Of a DNA stretch of 64,000 nucleotides, positions 20,557 through 28,849 are shown piece after piece. The stretch is taken from positions 4,042,501 through 4,106,500 of the forward strand of contig NZ_CP108882.1 of the NCBI RefSeq assembly GCF_036347055.1, written 5' to 3'. Positions within the stretch are counted from its first letter, which is position 1. The number at the start of each line of letters is the position of its first letter. A program made the translations under genes and the position numbers. Source of the DNA: Streptomyces sp. NBC_00820. Its GTDB lineage: Bacteria; Actinomycetota; Actinomycetes; Streptomycetales; Streptomycetaceae. Under the pieces are notes generated by a model. It worked only from the letters and a program-made list of their open reading frames with translations. It ran no database searches and was not told the origin of the DNA.

Positions 20557-20736
20557 ATGACGGGCAAGTTCGAGGTCTACGAGGACAAGGATCACAAACA
20601 CCGCTTCCGCCTCAAGGCGGGCAACGGCGAGATCATCGCGGCGAGCCAGGCCTACGAGAGCAGAGAGTCCTGCATGAAGGGCATCGAGTCCGTGAAGCGG
20701 AACGCCCCCACCGCTCCGGTGATCGACCAGGAGTAG
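20557..20736 (+). CDS. YegP/DUF1508 family protein
   Basis: A 59-residue protein: MTGKFEVYEDKDHKHRFRLK, then AGNGEIIAASQAYESRESC. This is one copy of the DUF1508 module, in which FEVYxD, FRLKAxNGEIIxxSxxY and an ESV segment are diagnostic. The fold is a small beta-beta-alpha unit of unknown role. The stretch CMKGIESVKRNAP completes it. A terminator follows 14 bp after the stop. It was recognised by direct translation because it is very short. Confidence 0.85.
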   Translation: MTGKFEVYEDKDHKHRFRLKAGNGEIIAASQAYESRESCMKGIESVKRNAPTAPVIDQE

Positions 20737-20749
20737 ACGGCGGCCTGAC

Positions 20750-20777
20750 GGCCTGTCGGCCGGCGCGCCGACAGGCC
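20750..20777 (+). terminator. Terminator after the YegP-like gene
   Basis: GGCCTGTCGGC (20750-20760) pairs with GCCGACAGGCC (20767-20777), an 11-bp stem with a 6-nt loop. Confidence 0.75.
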
Positions 20778-20907
20778 GCCCGCCCCTCGACGGAGGGACA
20801 CCGGCGCGCCGATAGTCACCCGTATGCCAGCTTTGTCGCATCTTTTCAAGCGGCGCACTCCGCCGCCATGGCTGCGCCCGGAACGCCTCGCCCGGTAGGC
20901 TTTCCGT

Positions 20908-21204
20908 GTGATCTTCAAGCGCATCGGAAACGGCCGGCCGTACCCCGACCACGGCCGGGAAAGCACCCGGCAGTGGGCGGACGTCGCGCCGCGCCCGGTC
21001 CGCCTCGATCAGCTCGTGACCACCAAGCAGCAGCTCGATCTGGAGACGCTGTTGGCCGAGGACTCGACGTTCTACGGCGACCTCTTCGCGCACGTCGTGA
21101 AGTGGCAGGGCGACCTCTACCTGGAGGACGGGCTGCACCGCGCGGTCCGCGCCGCCCTCCAGCAGCGCCAGGTGCTGCACGCACGCGTGCTCGAACTCGG
21201 CTGA
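20908..21204 (+). CDS. Conserved streptomycete protein, often annotated VapB-like
   Basis: A 98-residue protein (MIFKRIGNGRPYPDHGRES) starting with GTG. It includes TTKQQLDLETLLAEDSTFYGDLF and a C-terminal HRAVRAALQQRQVLHARVLEL. Relatives are commonly labelled VapB-family antitoxin, but there is no ribbon-helix-helix start and no toxin gene beside it, so that label looks doubtful. It precedes a LytR_C gene by 97 bp in the same direction. I would treat it as a conserved protein of unknown function. Confidence 0.7.
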   Translation: MIFKRIGNGRPYPDHGRESTRQWADVAPRPVRLDQLVTTKQQLDLETLLAEDSTFYGDLFAHVVKWQGDLYLEDGLHRAVRAALQQRQVLHARVLELG

Positions 21205-21301
21205 CCCCGACGCCACGGCCTTTGACCCTTTCGGGTTCCGCTGGGCGCCGTCAACTGATCATCTAATAGGCATCGCCGCCCCGGCACACTACGCTGCGCC
21301 C

Positions 21302-21943
21302 ATGAGCATGCTGACTCCCCCCGGCATGGGTGGCCAATACCGGATCACGGGGGACAAGTACCCCCGGATGCGCCCTCCTCGGCGGCGCGGCAGGCTGGTG
21401 TTCGCCGTCGTGGCGTCCGCAGCCGTGCTGGGCCTGATCGGCTGGGGCACGCTGCAGCTCATCGACGTCTTCACGGGCGGCGACAAGCGTGTCTCAGCGG
21501 CGACCAGAGCGGACTGCCGGACCGCCGCGCATCCCGCCACCGCCGAGACCAGGGTGTCGCCCAGGCCGGGCGAGATCACGGTGAACGTCTACAACGCCAC
21601 CGCGCGCACCGGGCTGGCCAAGCAGACGGCGGACGAGCTGAAGAAGCGCGGATTCAAGATCGGCGCCGTGGGCAACGCGAGCAAGGACTTCGACAAGAAG
21701 GTCAAGGGCGCCGGAGTGCTCCTCGGCCCCGCCGCCGCGCTCGACACCACGCTGCCGGTACTGACCGCCCAGCTCACCGGCGCCGAGCGCCGTACCGACG
21801 CCGCCCGCAAGGGCGGTGACCTCGACCTGATCATCGGTGACGGCTACAAGAGCCTCACCCAGCGGGCGGCCGCCGACCTGGCCGTGGCCAAGCTGACGTC
21901 ACCCGACCGGACGGCCGACGCGCCGAAGAAGAAGGGCTGCTGA
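21302..21943 (+). CDS. LytR C-terminal (LytR_C) domain membrane protein
   Basis: A 213-residue protein with a basic cytoplasmic start, one membrane helix (LVFAVVASAAVLGLIGWGTL, about 37-57) and an outside LytR_C domain (EITVNVYNATARTGLAKQTA, about 95-190). The domain is the same type as at the end of the LCP protein at 5457-7130, but the catalytic LCP part is absent. The basic tail ends KKKGC. The role of stand-alone LytR_C proteins in the envelope is unknown. ATG at 21302 is the first of two close Met codons. Confidence 0.85.
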   Translation: MSMLTPPGMGGQYRITGDKYPRMRPPRRRGRLVFAVVASAAVLGLIGWGTLQLIDVFTGGDKRVSAATRADCRTAAHPATAETRVSPRPGEITVNVYNATARTGLAKQTADELKKRGFKIGAVGNASKDFDKKVKGAGVLLGPAAALDTTLPVLTAQLTGAERRTDAARKGGDLDLIIGDGYKSLTQRAAADLAVAKLTSPDRTADAPKKKGC

Positions 21944-22070
21944 GCCGGGGCCCATCGCCGCGGCGGGCCGGACGGCGGCCGCCAGGCCCCGGTCCGGCCG
22001 GAAGTCCTGCTCCGGCCCGGAGTCCCGGTCCCGCCGGGAAGCCGGCCGGGAACCATGGTCCCGCCGGAAG

Positions 22071-22091
22071 CCCGGCCCGGACCGGGCCGGG
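22071..22091. terminator. Compact hairpin between convergent genes
   Basis: CCCGGCCCG (22071-22079) pairs with CGGGCCGGG (22083-22091) over a 3-nt loop. It lies between the LytR_C gene and the end of upp. Confidence 0.5.
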
Positions 22092-22108
22092 ACGTCGCGC
22101 GGCCGGTG

Positions 22109-22744
22109 TTACTCCGCCGCGCCGTACAGACGGTCGCCCGCGTCGCCGAGGCCGGGGACGATGTAGCCGCTCTCGTTGAGGTGGTCGTCGACGGCGGCCG
22201 TCACGACCGTCACCGGCGTCCCCGCCAGCTCGCGCTCCATGACCTCGACGCCCTCCGGGGAGGCGAGCAGGACCACGGCGGTGACGTCGTCGGCGCCCCG
22301 CTTGATCAGCTCCTGGATCGCCGCGACCAGGGTGCCGCCCGTGGCCAGCATCGGGTCCAGGACGTACACCTGGCGGCCCGAGAGGTCCTCCGGCATGCGC
22401 GAGGCGTACGTCTCGGCCTGCAGCGTCTCCTCGTTGCGGATCATGCCCAGGAAGCCCACCTCGGCGGTCGGCAGCAGCCGGACCATGCCGTCCAGCATGC
22501 CGAGGCCGGCGCGCAGGATCGGCACCACCAGCGGGCGCGGACGGGCGAGCTTCACACCCGTGGTGCGGGCGACCGGCGTCTGGATGTCGACGGCCTCGGT
22601 GCGCACGTCCCGGGTGGCCTCGTAGGCGAGCAGGGTGACCAGCTCGTCGGCGAGACGGCGGAAGGTGGCGGAGTCGGTGCGCTGGTCGCGCAGCGTGGTG
22701 AGCTTGTGAGCGACCAGAGGGTGGTCGACGACATGGAGACGCAT
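22109..22744 (-). CDS. upp: Uracil phosphoribosyltransferase
   Basis: A 211-residue enzyme that makes UMP from uracil and PRPP (pyrimidine salvage). It begins [20 protein letters not shown], the usual Upp start. The PRPP loop is [14 protein letters not shown] near residue 126, and the uracil-binding C-terminus reads [15 protein letters not shown]. Length and motifs are complete. It is a good anchor for synteny, because upp lies next to tadA and the sigF/sigN pair in Streptomyces coelicolor as I recall it. It is transcribed away from those genes. Confidence 0.97.
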   Translation of the reverse strand: MRLHVVDHPLVAHKLTTLRDQRTDSATFRRLADELVTLLAYEATRDVRTEAVDIQTPVARTTGVKLARPRPLVVPILRAGLGMLDGMVRLLPTAEVGFLGMIRNEETLQAETYASRMPEDLSGRQVYVLDPMLATGGTLVAAIQELIKRGADDVTAVVLLASPEGVEVMERELAGTPVTVVTAAVDDHLNESGYIVPGLGDAGDRLYGAAE

Positions 22745-23454
22745 GTCCCTAACAGTAACCGCGCCCGGCCACCGCTCGCTCTGGCACCAAACCGCCCGTC
22801 CGAGGGAAACCGGGAGGGGCGGACCTGACGGGTACGACCGTGCCCGGCCCGCCCGACCTGCCTGACCTGGCCAGGAACGGCCCCGGAGCCACCACCGGCG
22901 CCACCTGGCCGGAGGCCGCCCGCACCCGGCCCGGCACGCCCCGTGTCGCCCCCGTGTCGCCCCCGTGTCGACCCCCTCCCGGCCCTCTCCCAGCTCTCTT
23001 CCGCTCCTCGCCCGGCGCCCCTCCCGGCCAGGGACCGATGCCGCGCGGCCGTGTCCGGACCGCCTCGCTGGGGCGTCCCGGCCGCGCCACGCCATGCGCG
23101 GGCGTACGTTCCGCGGGCAGGCCCCGCCGTCGTACGGTCCTGTACGCAAGGACCGCGGGGAAGAACCCGGCAGGAGGAGATCGAAGCCCGCTTCGGTGTC
23201 GCGGAGGTGGCCGTGCGGCGGCGTCTGGAAAGCCGCGTACGATCCGCAGGTGGTGGCAACAAGAGCGCTGGTGGGTCGAAGAGGGATCCACGATCGAAAC
23301 AGCCAGACACAGGGTGCCGAAGACGTCCCCTGAACGCCTTGTTTCTGCCACGATTCCGAGTGGGCGGGGCTCGGAGCGCAAGCCTTCGCTCCGCCCAGGA
23401 CCTCCGCCGGGGGGACCCCCAACCGGCACGCCTCTGACCAGTGGGAGAGTCACG
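22745..23454. other. 710-bp divergent intergenic region
   Basis: No convincing gene was found between upp and the tadA-linked gene. The part near upp is C-rich with repeats of CCCGTGTCGCC type. The part from 23150 to 23350 is less G/C-rich and probably holds promoters for the plus-strand genes. Several open frames here have poor codon use and no ribosome-binding site. Confidence 0.6.
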
Positions 23455-23994
23455 GTGTACTTCGCCGCACTGCTCGCGCGCACCGAAGACGGGTGGAAAG
23501 CGAGCGACACAGAGCTCGACGATGTGGAGACCCTGTCGGATCTGGCCGACCTCGCCCGGGAAGCCTCTCCCGAAGAGGACACGGTGCTCGTCCTGATCGA
23601 GCAGGAGGACGCCTGGTTCGGCGTCGTCCGCCTGGACGGCGAGGACGACCCCCGCATCTACGTCTCGGACGCGGCCGCCGCGGCCCGCAGCGCCTACGGT
23701 GAGCTGCTGCTCACCGACGAGCTGCTGGGCCGGGACCCGGACGCCGACGACGGCACCGATCTGGACTCCTTGGACCTCGACGGCACGGAGGACGGTGAGT
23801 CCGAGGACGAGGACGAGGACGACGAGGACGGCCCGTCCGCCGACGCCGTGCCGCACAGCCCGGTGGGCGACAGCGAGATCCTCGACGACCTGGGGATCGG
23901 CCAGAAGGAGCTGCGCACCCTGGACGCCGAGGACGCCCTCGGTGCGATCGCCGAGGCCCTGGGCGCCTCGGAGGTCCTGGAGACCGTCCGCTGA
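23455..23994 (+). CDS. Acidic tRNA-adenosine-deaminase-associated protein
   Basis: A 179-residue acidic protein starting with GTG at 23455 (MYFAALLARTEDGW) after GTGGGAGAG. The centre, about residues 98-122, is almost entirely Asp, Glu, Gly and Ser. The folded parts flank it: LIEQEDAWFGVVRLDG upstream, and EILDDLGIGQKELRTL with EALGASEVLETVR downstream. Actinobacterial genomes carry this gene beside tadA, which gives the family its name. Its role is unproven. It precedes tadA by 35 bp, or overlaps it if tadA begins at a CTG. Confidence 0.8.
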   Translation: MYFAALLARTEDGWKASDTELDDVETLSDLADLAREASPEEDTVLVLIEQEDAWFGVVRLDGEDDPRIYVSDAAAAARSAYGELLLTDELLGRDPDADDGTDLDSLDLDGTEDGESEDEDEDDEDGPSADAVPHSPVGDSEILDDLGIGQKELRTLDAEDALGAIAEALGASEVLETVR

Positions 23995-24029
23995 CCGCAC
24001 CACAGAACCCGCACGGCGCGCCGGACCCG

Positions 24030-24485
24030 GTGCGCGACCCCTGGCGGACCGCGATGCGGCTCGCCCTGGCCGAGGCGGAACAGGCCGTCCGGGGCGGCGA
24101 CGTACCCGTCGGGGCCGTCGTCCTGTCACCGGACGGGACGACGGTGCTCGCGACCGGGCACAACGAGCGCGAGGCCACCGGTGACCCCACGGCGCACGCG
24201 GAGGTCCTCGCGCTGCGCCGGGCCGCCCAGGCCCTCGGGGAGTGGCGGCTGACCGGCTGCACACTCGTGGTCACCCTGGAGCCCTGCACGATGTGCGCGG
24301 GCGCGCTCGTGCAGTCCCGGGTGGACCGGGTGGTCTACGGCGCCCGCGACGACAAGGCCGGCGCGGCCGGCTCCCTGTGGGACGTCGTACGCGACCGCCG
24401 GCTCAACCACCGTCCCGAGGTCGTCGAGGGCGTGCTGGCCGGGGACTGCGCCCGGCAGCTCACGGAGTTTTTCCGGGACCGCTGA
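24030..24485 (+). CDS. tadA: tRNA adenosine(34) deaminase
   Basis: A 151-residue zinc deaminase that converts A34 to inosine in tRNA-Arg(ACG), a tRNA also encoded in this window (44893-44965). The zinc site is AHAEVLAL near residue 54 (His and catalytic Glu) with EPCTMCAGAL near 85 (two Cys). The C-terminus NHRPEVVEGVLAGDCARQL is typical. GTG at 24030 is taken as start. An in-frame CTG at 23991 overlapping the upstream stop codon would add 13 residues (TAPQNPHGAPDPV) and deserves a check. Confidence 0.95.
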   Translation: MRDPWRTAMRLALAEAEQAVRGGDVPVGAVVLSPDGTTVLATGHNEREATGDPTAHAEVLALRRAAQALGEWRLTGCTLVVTLEPCTMCAGALVQSRVDRVVYGARDDKAGAAGSLWDVVRDRRLNHRPEVVEGVLAGDCARQLTEFFRDR

Positions 24486-24529
24486 ATCCGATTTCAGACC
24501 ATGCCCCACCTTGCTGTAAGGTCTCCCTC

Positions 24530-24614
24530 GGTAGCGTGTCCGAGCGGCCGAAGGAGCTCGCCTCGAAAGCGAGTGTGGCGCAAGTCACCGAGGGTTCAAA
24601 TCCCTCCGCTACCG
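24530..24614 (+). tRNA. tRNA-Ser(CGA)
   Basis: An 85-nt cloverleaf: acceptor GGTAGCG with CGCTACC, anticodon loop CTCGAAA (anticodon CGA), a long variable arm as in serine tRNAs, and T-arm GAGGGTTCAAATCCCTC. CCA is not encoded. Confidence 0.97.
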
Positions 24615-24619
24615 CCGAA

Positions 24620-24649
24620 GAAGGGCCCCGTCGCGAGACGGGGCCCTTC
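24620..24649 (+). terminator. Strong terminator after tRNA-Ser(CGA)
   Basis: A 13-bp perfect stem, GAAGGGCCCCGTC (24620-24632) with GACGGGGCCCTTC (24637-24649), and a GCGA tetraloop. Confidence 0.9.
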
Positions 24650-24789
24650 GTGCATGTGTTTCACGGCGCGGCGCGGCGGAAAGCAAGAGCCCTTGGCGGG
24701 CGGGCCGTTGATCCCCTCGGAACGCGTGACGGTTACACTCGCCGCCGGCAGCAGGGGGCCCACGGGGCACAGGGACAGGGGAGGCCGCG

Positions 24790-24969
24790 GTGGCGGTGAA
24801 CGCCAAGAAGATCGCCATGTACGCGCTCGTGGTGTTCGCGCTGTACGTCATCATCACGGACCCGGCGAAGGCGGCGGACTACGTCCAGATAGGCTTCGAG
24901 GGCATATCGGACGCGGCCAAGGCCATAGGCGACTTCATGACCTGGGCCGCCAACGGAGGAAAGGGCTGA
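24790..24969 (+). CDS. Small conserved-looking membrane protein, 59 aa
   Basis: GTG at 24790 follows GGGGAGG with a 5-nt gap. The product is MAVNAKKIAMYALVVFALYV, then IITDPAKAADYVQIGFEG and an amphipathic end. One hydrophobic segment near the N-terminus suggests a membrane anchor. A GTG two codons later is an alternative start. The stop is 5 bp before the Dabb gene, so the two are an operon. The function is unknown. Confidence 0.65.
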   Translation: MAVNAKKIAMYALVVFALYVIITDPAKAADYVQIGFEGISDAAKAIGDFMTWAANGGKG

Positions 24970-24974
24970 CCCCC

Positions 24975-25268
24975 ATGATCCGCCACCTGGTCCTGTTCAA
25001 GCTCAACGAGGGCGTCGACCGCGACGATCCGCGGGTCGTGGCGGGCGTGGCGGCCTTCCGGGCGCTCGGCGGCCAGATCGGGGAGCTGCGCTTCTGGGAG
25101 TGCGGCTGGAACGTCACCGACCGGCCGATCGCCTACGACTTCGCGATCAACTCGGCCGTCGAGGACAAGGACGCGCTGGTGCGCTACCTCGAGCACCCGG
25201 CCCACCAGGCGGGCGTGACCCTGTGGCGCGAGTTCGCCACGTGGGTGATCGCCGACTACGAATTCTGA
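24975..25268 (+). CDS. Dabb-family (stress-responsive A/B barrel) protein
   Basis: A 97-residue protein: MIRHLVLFKLNEGVDRDD opens with the conserved strand and His of the dimeric alpha-beta barrel fold. YDFAINSAVEDKDALVRYLEHPAHQ contains the typical YxxHPxH segment, and WVIADYEF closes it. Some plant and bacterial relatives are enzymes or stress proteins; for this one the substrate is unknown. A terminator follows 34 bp later. Confidence 0.85.
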   Translation: MIRHLVLFKLNEGVDRDDPRVVAGVAAFRALGGQIGELRFWECGWNVTDRPIAYDFAINSAVEDKDALVRYLEHPAHQAGVTLWREFATWVIADYEF

Positions 25269-25302
25269 GCCGCCGCCCTTCACGGCCGCCCACCGAACCC
25301 AG

Positions 25303-25327
25303 GCCCTCCGCCGTTACGGCGGGGGGC
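25303..25327 (+). terminator. Terminator after the Dabb gene
   Basis: GCCCTCCGCCG pairs with CGGCGGGGGGC (one G-U pair) over a TTA loop, followed by TTT. Confidence 0.75.
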
Positions 25328-25460
25328 TTTCGCGCGTCCGGCGACCCAACTTGGCGCCGCCAGGCCACAACACGGCGTTATGGGGTGCTTGCACACAGTG
25401 CACATGTCTTGTGATGCTATGACCGCTTTTGACGGATGATTGACCGATGAAGAGGTGGCG

Positions 25461-26345
25461 TTGACCGTGTCGGCCAGTACTGCGCCGCCCCAGGCGGAGG
25501 CCTCCGCCCCCGCCCCCGTTCCCCCGTCTCCCGCCCCCTCTCCCGACCCGTCCCCCGCCCCCGTCACCGCCCCCGAGAAACGCCGTGGCGCCGACACCCG
25601 CGCGCTGACCCAGGTGCTCTTCGGCCAGCTCAAGGACCTCACGCCGGGCACGCCGGAGCACAACCGGGTACGGGGGGCGCTCATCGAGGCCAACCTCCCG
25701 CTCGTGCGCTACGCCGCGGCCCGCTTCCGCTCCCGCAACGAGCCGATGGAGGACGTGGTCCAGGTCGGCACCATCGGCCTGATCAACGCCATCGACCGGT
25801 TCGACCCGGAGCGGGGCGTGCAGTTCCCGACCTTCGCGATGCCGACCGTGGTCGGCGAGATCAAGCGCTACTTCCGGGACAACGTCCGCACCGTCCACGT
25901 GCCGCGCCGGCTGCACGAGCTGTGGGTGCAGGTCAACAGCGCGACCGAGGACCTGACGACCGCCTTCGGACGCTCACCGTCCACCGCCGAGATCGCCGAG
26001 CGCCTCAGGATCAGCGAGGAGGAGGTGCTGTCCTGCATCGAGGCGGGACGGTCGTACCACGCCACCTCGCTGGAGGCCGCGCAGGAGGGCGACGGGCTGC
26101 CGGGCCTGCTGGACCGGATCGGCTACGAGGACCCGGCCCTGGACGGCGTGGAACACCGCGACCTGGTCCGCCACCTCCTGGTCCAACTCCCCGAACGGGA
26201 GCAGCGGATCCTGCTGCTGCGCTACTACAGCAATCTCACCCAGTCGCAGATCAGCGCGGAACTCGGGGTGTCCCAGATGCACGTCTCGCGGCTCCTCGCG
26301 CGCAGCTTCCAGCGGCTGCGCTCCGCCAATCGCATCGAGGCATGA
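25461..26345 (+). CDS. sigF: SigB/SigF-family RNA polymerase sigma factor (SigF-like)
   Basis: A 294-residue group-3 sigma factor. An Ala/Pro-rich leader (about 1-40) precedes region 2 ([26 protein letters not shown] split over two helices), region 3 with the [11 protein letters not shown] helix, and region 4 ([20 protein letters not shown]). The start is uncertain: TTG at 25461 sits 5 nt after AGAGG, while GTG at 25467 is also usable. The position between tadA and a close paralogue suggests sigF of the coelicolor order, a sporulation sigma factor. No anti-sigma gene is adjacent, so control must come from elsewhere. Confidence 0.85.
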   Translation: MTVSASTAPPQAEASAPAPVPPSPAPSPDPSPAPVTAPEKRRGADTRALTQVLFGQLKDLTPGTPEHNRVRGALIEANLPLVRYAAARFRSRNEPMEDVVQVGTIGLINAIDRFDPERGVQFPTFAMPTVVGEIKRYFRDNVRTVHVPRRLHELWVQVNSATEDLTTAFGRSPSTAEIAERLRISEEEVLSCIEAGRSYHATSLEAAQEGDGLPGLLDRIGYEDPALDGVEHRDLVRHLLVQLPEREQRILLLRYYSNLTQSQISAELGVSQMHVSRLLARSFQRLRSANRIEA

Positions 26346-26658
26346 CCGGCGCACGGGAGCACGGAGCGCAACACAGCAGCTCACACCGGTTCGCAAGCGG
26401 GATCGAACGGTCACCGTCGAGAGCGAATCGTGCACCGGCGCCGTTCCCGGCTGTTCTGCGCTGAAAAGCCGTCAGACCCCCTGTTTCCAGGGCCGATTCG
26501 CATCTTGCTTGTCGACATGTCACTACAGCGCGTTGCCGACATGTGACATTCTGCGGGAAGCGCGTTTGCCGTGGCTCCGGCTCCGGTATTCAGGTGAAGG
26601 CCGCGCTGCCCGGAAAAGGCAGCGCACCGCGACCGTCCCGCGACCCAAAGGGGGTGGC
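26346..26658 (+). promoter_or_regulatory. Leader region of the second sigma gene with SigB-type promoter candidate
   Basis: The 313-bp gap has no gene. GTTT (26564-26567) and CGGTAT (26584-26589), 16 bp apart, resemble the GTTT/GGGTAT promoters read by SigB/SigF-type sigma factors, 70 bp before the start at 26659. Two CGACATGT copies (26514-26521 and 26538-26545) lie just upstream and may be a regulator site. Confidence 0.5.
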
Positions 26659-27594
26659 ATGTCCGCAGACCAGGGCAGCTCGAAGGTACTCACGCCCACG
26701 AGCGAGGCAGCGCCCAAGAAGCTTGACGTTCTCGACGTCCTCGACGGCATCGAGGGCGTCACGCCTCTCGACGCCGTCCCCGCCCCGGCGGGAGCGGCCC
26801 CGGCCGCCGAACCGGCACTGCCGGCCACGGGGGACATCGACACCCGAACCCTGTCCCGCTCCCTGTTCCTGCGGCTCGCCGCACTGGACGAACACAGCCC
26901 CGAGCACGCCTACGTCCGCGACACCCTGATCGAGCTGAACCTTCCGCTCGTGCGCTACGCGGCGGCCCGCTTCCGCTCCCGCAACGAGCCGATGGAGGAC
27001 ATCGTCCAGGTCGGCACCATCGGCCTGATCAAGGCGATCGACCGCTTCGACTGCGAACGGGGCGTGGAGTTCCCGACGTTCGCGATGCCGACGGTCGTGG
27101 GCGAGATCAAGCGCTTCTTCCGCGACACCTCGTGGTCGGTGCGCGTGCCGCGCCGGCTCCAGGAGCTGCGCCTGGCCCTGACGAAGGCCAGCGACGAGCT
27201 CTCCCAGAAGCTGGACCGCTCGCCGACGGTGACGGAGCTGGCCGCGGCCCTCGGCGTCTCCGAGGAGGACGTGGTCGACGGCCTCGCGGTCGGCAACGCC
27301 TACACCGCCTCCTCGCTCGACTCCCCGGCACCCGAGGACGACGGCGGCGAGGGCTCGCTGGCGGACCGCCTCGGCTACGAGGACACCGCGCTGGAGGGTG
27401 TGGAGTACCGCGAGTCCCTCAAGCCGCTGCTGGCCAAGCTTCCGCCGCGGGAGCGCCGGATCATCATGCTTCGCTTCTTCGCGAACATGACCCAGTCGCA
27501 GATCGGCGAGGAGGTCGGCATCTCCCAGATGCACGTCTCCCGGCTGCTCACGCGCACACTGGCGCAGCTGCGGGACGGGCTCATCTCGGACTGA
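26659..27594 (+). CDS. sigN: SigB/SigF-family RNA polymerase sigma factor (SigN-like)
   Basis: A 311-residue sigma factor. ATG at 26659 follows AAAGGGGGTGG. Region 2 ([20 protein letters not shown]) and region 4 ([20 protein letters not shown]) are nearly the same as in the upstream gene, so the two arose by duplication. The leader of about 60 residues ([21 protein letters not shown]) and the acidic loop [11 protein letters not shown] are distinct. Order and family suggest sigN, which in coelicolor acts in aerial hyphae and sporulation. A SigB-type promoter candidate upstream hints at autoregulation or control by its neighbour. Confidence 0.85.
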   Translation: MSADQGSSKVLTPTSEAAPKKLDVLDVLDGIEGVTPLDAVPAPAGAAPAAEPALPATGDIDTRTLSRSLFLRLAALDEHSPEHAYVRDTLIELNLPLVRYAAARFRSRNEPMEDIVQVGTIGLIKAIDRFDCERGVEFPTFAMPTVVGEIKRFFRDTSWSVRVPRRLQELRLALTKASDELSQKLDRSPTVTELAAALGVSEEDVVDGLAVGNAYTASSLDSPAPEDDGGEGSLADRLGYEDTALEGVEYRESLKPLLAKLPPRERRIIMLRFFANMTQSQIGEEVGISQMHVSRLLTRTLAQLRDGLISD

Positions 27595-27612
27595 GGCCCC
27601 GCCGACGGCGAA

Positions 27613-27641
27613 GCGCCGTGGCCCCGCGCCGGCCACGGCGC
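27613..27641 (+). terminator. Terminator after the second sigma gene
   Basis: GCGCCGTGGCC (27613-27623) pairs with GGCCACGGCGC (27631-27641), an 11-bp perfect stem with a 7-nt loop. Confidence 0.85.
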
Positions 27642-27714
27642 CGGTCCACGGCGCTCGGCGCATCGCACGGCGGTCCGTACGGCGCCCGTCGGCCGACGAC
27701 TCGTACCGCGCCTC

Positions 27715-27757
27715 GTACGGCGCCCTGCACGGCGCTGTGTACGGCGCCCTGCACGGC
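27715..27757. repeat. 24-bp period direct repeat in gene-free DNA
   Basis: GTACGGCGCCCTGCACGGC occurs at 27715-27733 and 27739-27757, with further partial copies on both sides. The whole stretch from 27595 to 27939 holds the terminator, these repeats and no gene. Confidence 0.7.
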
Positions 27758-27939
27758 TATGGCGCCCTCGCGCGCCGCTCCTGACCCACGCCCGTCACAG
27801 CGCGGGCACAGGGGCGCCGAGGTGCCGTCCTGGCGGTGCCGGCGGCTGCCGCGTGCGGCAACTCGCGTGACGGCACGGGAAATTCGCCGGGGGCGACCAC
27901 CGCCCTCGGCGACTCCGGTGCCGCTGACGCGCGAGGGTG

Positions 27940-28137
27940 CTACTTGAACGCGAGCCAGGCCACCGCGGCGACGACGGCCACGGCGACGACGATGCCGACG
28001 ATCAGGCCGACGCGGGGACCGGACGAGGCGGCCTGCTGCTGCTGTTGTACCGGCGGAGCCTCGTCGACGAAGGCACGGAACATCTGGGTGCTGCCTGCCG
28101 GGTCGTAATTGCCCTGAGGGCCCTGGGTGTTAGCCAT
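27940..28137 (-). CDS. Small tail-anchored membrane protein
   Basis: A 65-residue protein: MANTQGPQGNYDPAGSTQMF, a polyglutamine run (five Q), then VGLIVGIVVAVAVVAAVAWL as a single C-terminal membrane helix ending LAFK. The soluble part would face the cytoplasm. It is divergent from the MarR-type regulator operon, but its start lies 106 bp from the first MarR box. Function unknown. Confidence 0.65.
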   Translation of the reverse strand: MANTQGPQGNYDPAGSTQMFRAFVDEAPPVQQQQQAASSGPRVGLIVGIVVAVAVVAAVAWLAFK

Positions 28138-28242
28138 GGGCCGAGACACTAGCGAATCCCGGGGTGCGGCCCAAGTGCGGGGCCACCGGGACAGAAGAGG
28201 GCACGTCACCCGCGCCCACCTGCATATTTACTTTTACAATAC

Positions 28243-28325
28243 TTGCCTTTGCCAAGTTTTTGCGCCGCCATCCACCTCATTATTTGCCTGCGGCAACCAA
28301 GCACCCTTACGGTTGCCTCAAGCAA
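28243..28325 (+). promoter_or_regulatory. Three TTGCCT-type operator boxes upstream of the MarR gene
   Basis: TTGCCTTTGCCAA (28243-28255), TTGCCTGCGGCAA (28284-28296) and TTGCCTCAAGCAA (28313-28325) share the pattern TTGCCT-N3-(G/C)CAA. The second and third are palindromic. The second overlaps a plausible -10 (TATTTG at 28281, with TTGCGC at 28259). The surrounding 100 bp are unusually A/T-rich. The likely ligand-responsive repressor is the MarR protein encoded 16 bp downstream. Confidence 0.65.
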
Positions 28326-28341
28326 CAATTACGGAGGTGCC

Positions 28342-28836
28342 ATGGCCGAGCAGGCGCAGTTCGAGGAGCTGGCGCGACAGCTCACCGCCGTCGGCGCCGT
28401 GAAACGGGACATGGGGCGCATCCTGCCGCCCGACTGCCCGGCCGGGTCGGCCACCGTGCTGACCCTGCTCGGCCGCCACGGCGACATGCGCATGAGCAGA
28501 CTCGCCGAGCTGCTCGCCGTGGACATGTCGGTCACCAGCCGGCATGTCGCGCACGTCGCCGTACGCGGCTGGATCGAACGGTCACCGGACCCGGCGGACA
28601 AGCGCTCGCGCATCCTGCACCTGACACCCGCGGGCCTGGAGCAGCTCGACGAGCTGTCCCGGCGGACCACCCGGCTGCTCGCCGAACGGCTGGCCGACTG
28701 GAACGACGAGGACCTCGCCCAGCTCACCCGGCTGATGACGCGCCTGCGCGCATCCTTCGGCGACTGTCGCTCCACCCCGTCGCGGCCGTCCGCACCCGTA
28801 GTCGACGAGACCACCCGTACACCCGCAAGCACGTAA
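28342..28836 (+). CDS. MarR-family transcriptional regulator
   Basis: A 164-residue winged-helix protein. ATG at 28342 follows ACGGAGGTG. The recognition region is MRMSRLAELLAVDMSVTSRH, and the wing contains SPDPADKRSRILHLTPAG, the DxRS/DKR pattern of the family. The C-terminal helices hold the dimer. The last 25 residues are Ser/Thr/Pro-rich. It precedes an exporter gene by 13 bp. The three boxes in front make it a probable autorepressor that also controls the exporter, as in classical marR/emrR systems. The inducing compound is unknown. Confidence 0.9.
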   Translation: MAEQAQFEELARQLTAVGAVKRDMGRILPPDCPAGSATVLTLLGRHGDMRMSRLAELLAVDMSVTSRHVAHVAVRGWIERSPDPADKRSRILHLTPAGLEQLDELSRRTTRLLAERLADWNDEDLAQLTRLMTRLRASFGDCRSTPSRPSAPVVDETTRTPAST

Positions 28837-28849
28837 GAAAAGGAAGCCC

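Noticed and set aside
20908..21204. Antitoxin with a hidden toxin partner
   Set aside because: No PIN or other toxin gene lies on either side; the VapB label for such proteins seems to be inherited annotation.
22840..23454. An N-terminal extension of the tadA-associated protein, up to 384 residues
   Set aside because: The extra part is Pro/Arg-rich with no similarity to the family start; GTG 23455 has a suitable ribosome-binding site.
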